A stretch of 64,000 bases of DNA from the NCBI GenBank assembly GCA_902491765.1, contig CABUIY010000004.1:82293-146292 (forward strand), given 5' to 3'. Position 1 is the first letter of the stretch. Each line of letters begins with the position of its first letter. Source of the DNA: an uncultured Collinsella sp. Lineage in GTDB: Bacteria > Actinomycetota > Coriobacteriia > Coriobacteriales > Coriobacteriaceae. Below the pieces are notes generated by a model. It was not told where the DNA came from, did no database searches, and saw only the letters and a program-made list of their open reading frames with translations. Position numbers and translations under genes: made by a program. Positions 59,873-64,000 of this stretch are shown here, piece by piece.

Positions 59873-61000
59873 TTAGTAACGCACGAAGATATAGTTATTG
59901 TTCATGCCGGCGGCAACGGAGCTGATGATAACACCCGTGTTGTAGTCGGAAGCATGAATCATCTGACCACCACCGATGTAAATGCCGGTGTGGTACGAGT
60001 TGACTACAACGTCACCGGGCTGCGGATCGGACACACGCGTCCAGCCCATAAAGGTGCCCGTGGTGCCCAGGCGGCAATAGCGACCAGTAAGGCAATAGCT
60101 TACAAAACCAGAGCAGTCGAAGCTGTTCGGGCCAATTCCGCCCCAGGAATAGGCGCAACCAAGCTTGCTGTATGCACGCGAGACAACAGAACCGCCATCG
60201 ACGGACTGGCTCGGAGCAGAAGGCGTCGGAGCCGGAGCAGGCGTGAAGGGCTGCGGCGTCGGAGCAGGTGCCGGCGTAGGAGCCGGAGTGTTGCCGCCCT
60301 GGTTGTTGTTATTGCTGGTCTGGCCACCGTTGTTGGTGTTCTCGGTCGTACCGGCAGTCTCGTTGCTCACCGTGGCCTTCTCGGCGGTGCTGGCGTTGAT
60401 GCCGGCCTGCAGCGCGGCGTTGGCCTCGGCCTCGGAGGCAAGCTCGGCCTGCAGCTGCGAATCCAGGGAGTTTACGACGTTCTGGGCTTCAGCCTGCTGG
60501 GCGTTAAGCTCGTCGACCTTCTTTTGCGTGGCGGCGACGTTCTTTTCCTGCTCGGACTGCTTATTGGTGAGCTGCTGCTTAAGCTCCTTGACCTCTTGAA
60601 TGGTCTGAGCTTGCTTATCGGAAACTTTGCCGTAGTAGAACAGACGGTTGAGCATATCGCTCAGGTCATCGACACCCGTCAGAACCTGAAGCAGGCTCAG
60701 ACCGCCGGTCTTATACTCGCCGGCGACATAGGTCGAGAGCTTAGCCTGACCATCGGCGATCTCCTGCTGCTTTTGCGTGATCTCGCCGGCAGTCTGATCG
60801 AGCGCCTGTGTCTGCGTGGCGAGCTCATCGTAAATCTGCTGAGTTTGGGTACCGATCTGCTCGAGCTTCGTACGAGCGCAGGCAAGGTCGGATGCGGTAT
60901 CGGCGTAGGCAGGAGCCGCGAGGCCCAAGCCCAAAACACAAGCGAGGGTTGCCGTAGCAGCGCAGCGTGCCATGTTTTTGTGCGTGTTTGCTGTGCGCAT
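59873..61000 (-). CDS. Secreted NlpC/P60 peptidoglycan endopeptidase with coiled-coil domain
   Basis: 375 residues: signal peptide (cleavage near APAYA-DT), coiled coil from about 40 to 200 (PcsB/RipA-like), a Thr/Asn and Pro/Ala-rich linker (APTPAPAPTPQPF), then NlpC/P60 with catalytic Cys in FDCSGFV near 295 and His in YHTGIYIG near 340. Cleaves peptide stems, typically for daughter-cell separation. ATG 61000 follows GAAAGGAAG. Last gene of the reverse-strand cluster from pgsA-like to here. Confidence 0.94.
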   Translation of the reverse strand: MRTANTHKNMARCAATATLACVLGLGLAAPAYADTASDLACARTKLEQIGTQTQQIYDELATQTQALDQTAGEITQKQQEIADGQAKLSTYVAGEYKTGGLSLLQVLTGVDDLSDMLNRLFYYGKVSDKQAQTIQEVKELKQQLTNKQSEQEKNVAATQKKVDELNAQQAEAQNVVNSLDSQLQAELASEAEANAALQAGINASTAEKATVSNETAGTTENTNNGGQTSNNNNQGGNTPAPTPAPAPTPQPFTPAPAPTPSAPSQSVDGGSVVSRAYSKLGCAYSWGGIGPNSFDCSGFVSYCLTGRYCRLGTTGTFMGWTRVSDPQPGDVVVNSYHTGIYIGGGQMIHASDYNTGVIISSVAAGMNNNYIFVRY

Positions 61001-61032
61001 GTAGCTTCCTTTCCAGTAACTAAGGGTAACGG

Positions 61033-61563
61033 CTAGTCCACCGTCACCAGGCTAAAGAGCTCCACATCGTCATTAGACGGTGTGAGCTTCTCGCGCGGGT
61101 TGAGAAACGCAAGCCCAAGGATACAACCGTAACCGACAAGCTTTGCGCCCATATCTCGCACCAGTTTACCTGTTGCCTCGACGGTTCCGCCCGTCGCGAC
61201 CAAGTCGTCCAGAATCAACACGGTATCTTTAGAGCTGGTAGCGTCGGCATGGATTTCAATTGAATCGGTGCCGTACTCGAGCTCGTAGCTCTGACTTACG
61301 GTCTCGCGCGGTAGCTTGCCAGGTTTACGTGCGGGAACAAAGCCGGCGCCAAGGGCTACAGCCACCGGTACGCCAACCATAAAGCCGCGAGCCTCGGGAC
61401 CCACGACCTTGGTGATTCCCATGCCGGCAAAGTGCTCGGCGAGGGCATCGGTCATGGCTTTGAGCGCCTCGGGATTGCCAAAGAGCGGCGTGATGTCTTT
61501 AAAGATGACTCCGGGCTCGGGATAGTCGGGGATGTCGACGATTTGAGATTCGAAGTCGTACAT
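61033..61563 (-). CDS. apt: Adenine phosphoribosyltransferase
   Basis: 176 residues. PGVIFKDITPLF near residue 16, substrate loop VGPEARGFMVG, and PRPP loop VLILDDLVATGGT near 120. Salvages adenine to AMP. ATG 61563 follows GAAAGG; a TTG at 61578 in frame is less likely. Forty bases after the MerR-type gene. Confidence 0.95.
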   Translation of the reverse strand: MYDFESQIVDIPDYPEPGVIFKDITPLFGNPEALKAMTDALAEHFAGMGITKVVGPEARGFMVGVPVAVALGAGFVPARKPGKLPRETVSQSYELEYGTDSIEIHADATSSKDTVLILDDLVATGGTVEATGKLVRDMGAKLVGYGCILGLAFLNPREKLTPSNDDVELFSLVTVD

Positions 61564-61603
61564 TGCATGACCTTTCAATGGGTTGCCGAAATTTCAGCAG
61601 CGG

Positions 61604-62482
61604 TTATTTGCCCGCGGTGGCGGCGCCGGATTGCGAAGGGGCGACGACTTTGAGCGGCTTTACGAGAGAATCCTCGTGCGAAACCGGCGCGGCTGGCTCT
61701 TCGTTTTTGGCCTTGGTGGACTCGGAACGCGTGATTTCCTCATCGAGTGCATCGATGTCGGCGTCCTCGACCACGGCGTTGAGCGACTCAAAAACGCGGT
61801 TCTTGAGCAGCGCGGTGTGCACGCCCTCCGTCAGGTCGTGAAGCTTCTTAAACGCACGCTCGAGCTTGGCGTCGCGCTCGTCATCGGAGGTATCCATTCC
61901 GAGCATGCTCACGAGCACCTGCTCAAACATCGAGGACTCGCGGTTAGCGGAAGACACGTACTGACGCAGGTTGCGTGGCTCGATATGGAAGCGCGACAGC
62001 TCGGAGCAGTAACGGATGATCGGAAAATCGCGACCATCGACGAGCTCGCGGTTCTGCGGGCTTTTGATGATGCGAATGAGGTCGTTTTCGGCGAGCGAGC
62101 GGATAAACGAAATCTCGACGCCCAGCATATCGGGAATGGTCTCGATGGGATGCAGCTTTTGCTTAGTCTCCTTGGGCTCCGTCTTGAGCGGAACATCGGA
62201 CAGCAAGCCCACCTCGTAGGCGAGCGTTGACAGGTCCGTGGCGTTTTCCAAGCGCTGCTTAATCACGTTGAGTGGCATATAGCGGGTCTTCTGCAGGTGC
62301 AGAATGACCTCCAGGCGATCAACGTCCTCCTTGGAGTACTGACGGTATCCCTTTGGCGTACGATGAGGGGTAATGAGCCCCTCATCCTCTAGAAATCTAA
62401 TTTTTGAGTTCGAAAGATCGGGGTATGCGCCTCGAAGTAGGTTGACGACTTGGCCGATACTCAGATAGTTGCGTTCGGCCAT
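61604..62482 (-). CDS. MerR-family regulator (FtsR-like)
   Basis: 292 residues: N-terminal MerR helix-turn-helix (LSIGQVVNLLRGAYPDLSNS, KIRFLEDEGLI, RTPKGYRQYSKEDV), a helical middle and a disordered Glu/Ala/Lys-rich tail. Its place directly after an FHA gene recalls the actinobacterial garA-ftsR (Rv1827-Rv1828) pair, where the MerR protein controls division genes. Orthology inferred from order and N-terminal pattern. Three bases after the FHA stop. Confidence 0.85.
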   Translation of the reverse strand: MAERNYLSIGQVVNLLRGAYPDLSNSKIRFLEDEGLITPHRTPKGYRQYSKEDVDRLEVILHLQKTRYMPLNVIKQRLENATDLSTLAYEVGLLSDVPLKTEPKETKQKLHPIETIPDMLGVEISFIRSLAENDLIRIIKSPQNRELVDGRDFPIIRYCSELSRFHIEPRNLRQYVSSANRESSMFEQVLVSMLGMDTSDDERDAKLERAFKKLHDLTEGVHTALLKNRVFESLNAVVEDADIDALDEEITRSESTKAKNEEPAAPVSHEDSLVKPLKVVAPSQSGAATAGK

Positions 62483-62485
62483 GCC

Positions 62486-62920
62486 CTACTCACCGGTTTC
62501 GATGCGCTCCGGCGTGCTCTCGTGGTAGATGAGCGTAAACGTACCGATCTGGACGGAAGAACCGTCGTGCAGCGGGGCTGCATTGACGATGGCACCGTCG
62601 ACCCAGGTGCCATTGAGCGAGCCCAAGTCCTCGATGCGAGCGCCGAGGCCCTCGCGAATAATGCGCGCGTGGCTGCGCGAAACGGTCATGTCATTGAGGA
62701 AGATGCCGTTCGCAGGATCGCGGCCGATGGTGGTCACGTCGTCCTCGAGTTCAAAAGCGGCACCAGTCTGCGGACCCTTGACGATGGACAGAACGGGGGC
62801 GGTGATGCGCACGTTGGCCATGAGGTCGGGAACGGTGACGTCGCTTGAAGGAACGCGGAATACGCAGGTAGCGTCCGCGGTCTTATCATTCTGAGGCATA
62901 TTGTTAACCATGTTGTCCAT
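62486..62920 (-). CDS. FHA-domain protein (GarA/OdhI-like position)
   Basis: 144 residues. C-terminal FHA domain: TTIGRDPANGIFLND, SRSHARI, and LGSLNGTWVDG, the phosphothreonine-binding core. The N-terminal 45 residues lack the ETTS phosphorylation motif of GarA/OdhI, so control of 2-oxoglutarate metabolism in that manner is unlikely or altered. ATG 62920 chosen; no strong ribosome site. Between a phosphatidyltransferase and the MerR-type gene. Confidence 0.88.
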   Translation of the reverse strand: MDNMVNNMPQNDKTADATCVFRVPSSDVTVPDLMANVRITAPVLSIVKGPQTGAAFELEDDVTTIGRDPANGIFLNDMTVSRSHARIIREGLGARIEDLGSLNGTWVDGAIVNAAPLHDGSSVQIGTFTLIYHESTPERIETGE

Positions 62921-62986
62921 GACAACCCCTAACTTATCGCGGACCTGCCGCAAATAATGAACCGTACGTAATCATACCCCAACGAA

Positions 62987-63691
62987 TCAGTCTTCGATTT
63001 CAGGGTTCAGAAAGTCGATGTCCTCGTCCTCGGGATGCGCGAGAGCCTGTTTAATGGCCGCTCCGCCCTTAATGGAGTAGATGACAGCCGTGAGCATGGA
63101 GAAGATCACGCCGCCGTACACAAAGAAGATGCCGAGGGGCACCGAGCTTCCGTTGAGGCCCGGGAAGGCCGTAAGGGATGAAGGTAAAAGATGCAGGCCG
63201 TCAATAACGGGGAAACCGAGCAGCATGAGCGAGAAACCAGTCATGAGCAGCGCTGTGGCAATCTTTCCCGGGAAGACGACATCGATGGGGCGACGGTGAT
63301 AATGACGAACGATAAGCGTGCCGATGCCCAGATAGATGTCGCGGCCAATAATGAGCACGCAGACCCAGACGGGCAGCTCTCCGCGGACCACCAGGCCAAG
63401 TACGCCGGTGAACAGCAGCGCGCGGTCGCAAATGGGATCCATGACCTTGCCGAGCCATGAGACCGTCTTAGTCATGCGGGCGATCTGACCGTCCATCCAG
63501 TCAGTGGAGGCGGCAACGGCGTAGATAACGATGGCGATGACGCGGTTGTTATCCGTCACAAACAGGTACAGAAATACCAGGGTGAGGATCAGCCGCGTAA
63601 AGGTGATGAAATTGGAGATCGTAAAGATCTTATTCGACGGGTAATCGGAAGTGCCGATAAGCTCCTTTTTGATCTTCTTTTTGATGCCCAC
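62987..63691 (-). CDS. Second CDP-alcohol phosphatidyltransferase
   Basis: 234 residues with motif DWMDGQIAR, eight residues, GKVMDPICDR near 80-105 and several membrane helices. Same superfamily as PgsA at 42145 but diverged; it could be a phosphatidylglycerol-phosphate, cardiolipin or inositol-phosphate synthase. I choose GTG 63691, just after GGGGGAG; a longer frame to 63781 would cross a likely -10 (TATAGT, reverse strand, about 63734-63729). Confidence 0.85.
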   Translation of the reverse strand: MGIKKKIKKELIGTSDYPSNKIFTISNFITFTRLILTLVFLYLFVTDNNRVIAIVIYAVAASTDWMDGQIARMTKTVSWLGKVMDPICDRALLFTGVLGLVVRGELPVWVCVLIIGRDIYLGIGTLIVRHYHRRPIDVVFPGKIATALLMTGFSLMLLGFPVIDGLHLLPSSLTAFPGLNGSSVPLGIFFVYGGVIFSMLTAVIYSIKGGAAIKQALAHPEDEDIDFLNPEIED

Positions 63692-64000
63692 AGGACTCCC
63701 CCGCTGGTTAACGACTAAACTTTCGATACTATACCCGTTCCGGCGATGTCTATCCAGCGCAGCCATAGAGAGTCCAGACATGTGGAGGGCGCTGTCGCAA
63801 CGTGAATGTGCCGTTTTTGTGTACGTCAGCCTCCAAACATGTCATAAATTGTCGTTTTTGGAGGATGACGTACAAGTTTTTGTTAAGCGAAAGTATCGAT
63901 TAATAAAGCCGTTGATTCTTCGTTGCTTACTTTATTGATTCTTAACAAGACGATATGAGAAAGCCATTTGGGTCGCCTCCCCCGCGGCGCAGCTTCTTTC
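63692..64000. other. Intergenic end region with two foldbacks
   Basis: No gene is supported. Contains the reverse-strand promoter of the phosphatidyltransferase, an 18-bp inverted repeat with one mismatch (63820-63837 against 63857-63874) and a looser AT-rich foldback bounded by TTGTTAAG (about 63879) and CTTAACAA (about 63944). The last 40 bases are GC-rich and show nothing clear. Confidence 0.5.
63820..63874. repeat. 18-bp inverted repeat near the window end
   Basis: TGTACGTCAGCCTCCAAA and TTTGGAGGATGACGTACA are complementary except for one position, around a 19-base loop. The outer TGTACGTCA / TGACGTACA could also be a dyad operator. Confidence 0.75.

Noticed and set aside
1..64000. CRISPR array, prophage, tRNA or rRNA genes
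   Set aside because: I found no regularly spaced repeats, phage structural genes, cloverleaf sequences or rRNA stretches.

Overview
The window is high-GC bacterial chromosome. Family content and gene order point to the Coriobacteriia, most likely Collinsella or a close relative. The main clues are an actinobacterial-type integration host factor (mIHF) upstream of gmk-rpoZ, the order ftsK - rodZ-like - yajQ - rimO - pgsA - cinA - recA - recX - rny - spoVS - miaB - miaA - hflX - lexA - nrdR, a PyrR-led pyr operon, an anaerobic-style AdhE, and LexA boxes of the GAAC-N4-GTTC type. This is inference from gene content; no marker RNA lies in the window. I saw no rRNA, tRNA, CRISPR array, prophage or complete insertion sequence.

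Layout. 1-2431 (-): adhE, cut by the window edge. 2875-5939 (+): a cell-surface protein in a lower-GC island, with a signal peptide, a nine-G tract, a frameshift at an A6 run, a large beta-rich region, two identical 246-bp tandem repeats and a LASTG sorting signal. 6093-6281 (-): rpmB. 6600-12057 (+): pyrimidine operon pyrR-B-C-K-D-F with a leader attenuator. 12297-14707: mihF-gmk-rpoZ-thiI. 14921-18975: comEA-comEC-holA. 19109-30965: rpsT, lepA, dusB, hemW, two DnaJ proteins (one with membrane helices in place of its C-terminal domain), mtaB, phoH, ybeY, dgkA, era, recO. 31104-42135: rpsO, pnp, RNase J, ftsK, a RodZ-like protein, yajQ, rimO. 42145-45436: pgsA-cinA-recA-recX. 45694-52366: rny, a GHKL ATPase, spoVS, miaB-miaA-hflX. 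52351-54312: lexA and a DUF1624 membrane protein opposite a LysM protein that looks like an SOS division inhibitor. 54364-55255: nrdR-dut. 55647-63691: an MGDG-synthase-type glycosyltransferase, trxB, a DUF1836 regulator, degV, an NlpC/P60 hydrolase, apt, a MerR-type regulator, an FHA protein and a second CDP-alcohol phosphatidyltransferase.

How the genes work together. Most of the window is housekeeping: UMP synthesis, ribosome assembly and tRNA modification (thiI, dusB, mtaB, rimO, miaA/miaB, era, ybeY, lepA, hflX), RNA decay (pnp, RNase J, RNase Y, ybeY), DNA uptake and repair (comEA/EC, recO, recA/X, lexA) and envelope lipids. The SOS circuit is readable directly: recA and the LysM gene both have a LexA box sitting exactly in the spacer between the -35 and -10 elements.

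Most unusual signals: (1) paired intergenic foldback elements after dut that share an identical core but have different, still self-complementary, arms, and a further foldback after pnp whose arm copies the tail of the pnp terminator; (2) the mosaic, probably phase-variable surface protein; (3) the membrane-tethered DnaJ paralogue; (4) a GHKL ATPase locked between rny and spoVS; (5) a shared operator-like sequence at the DUF1836 gene and degV; (6) a recurring TTTTGGTCGGTTTT-type motif in three promoter regions.
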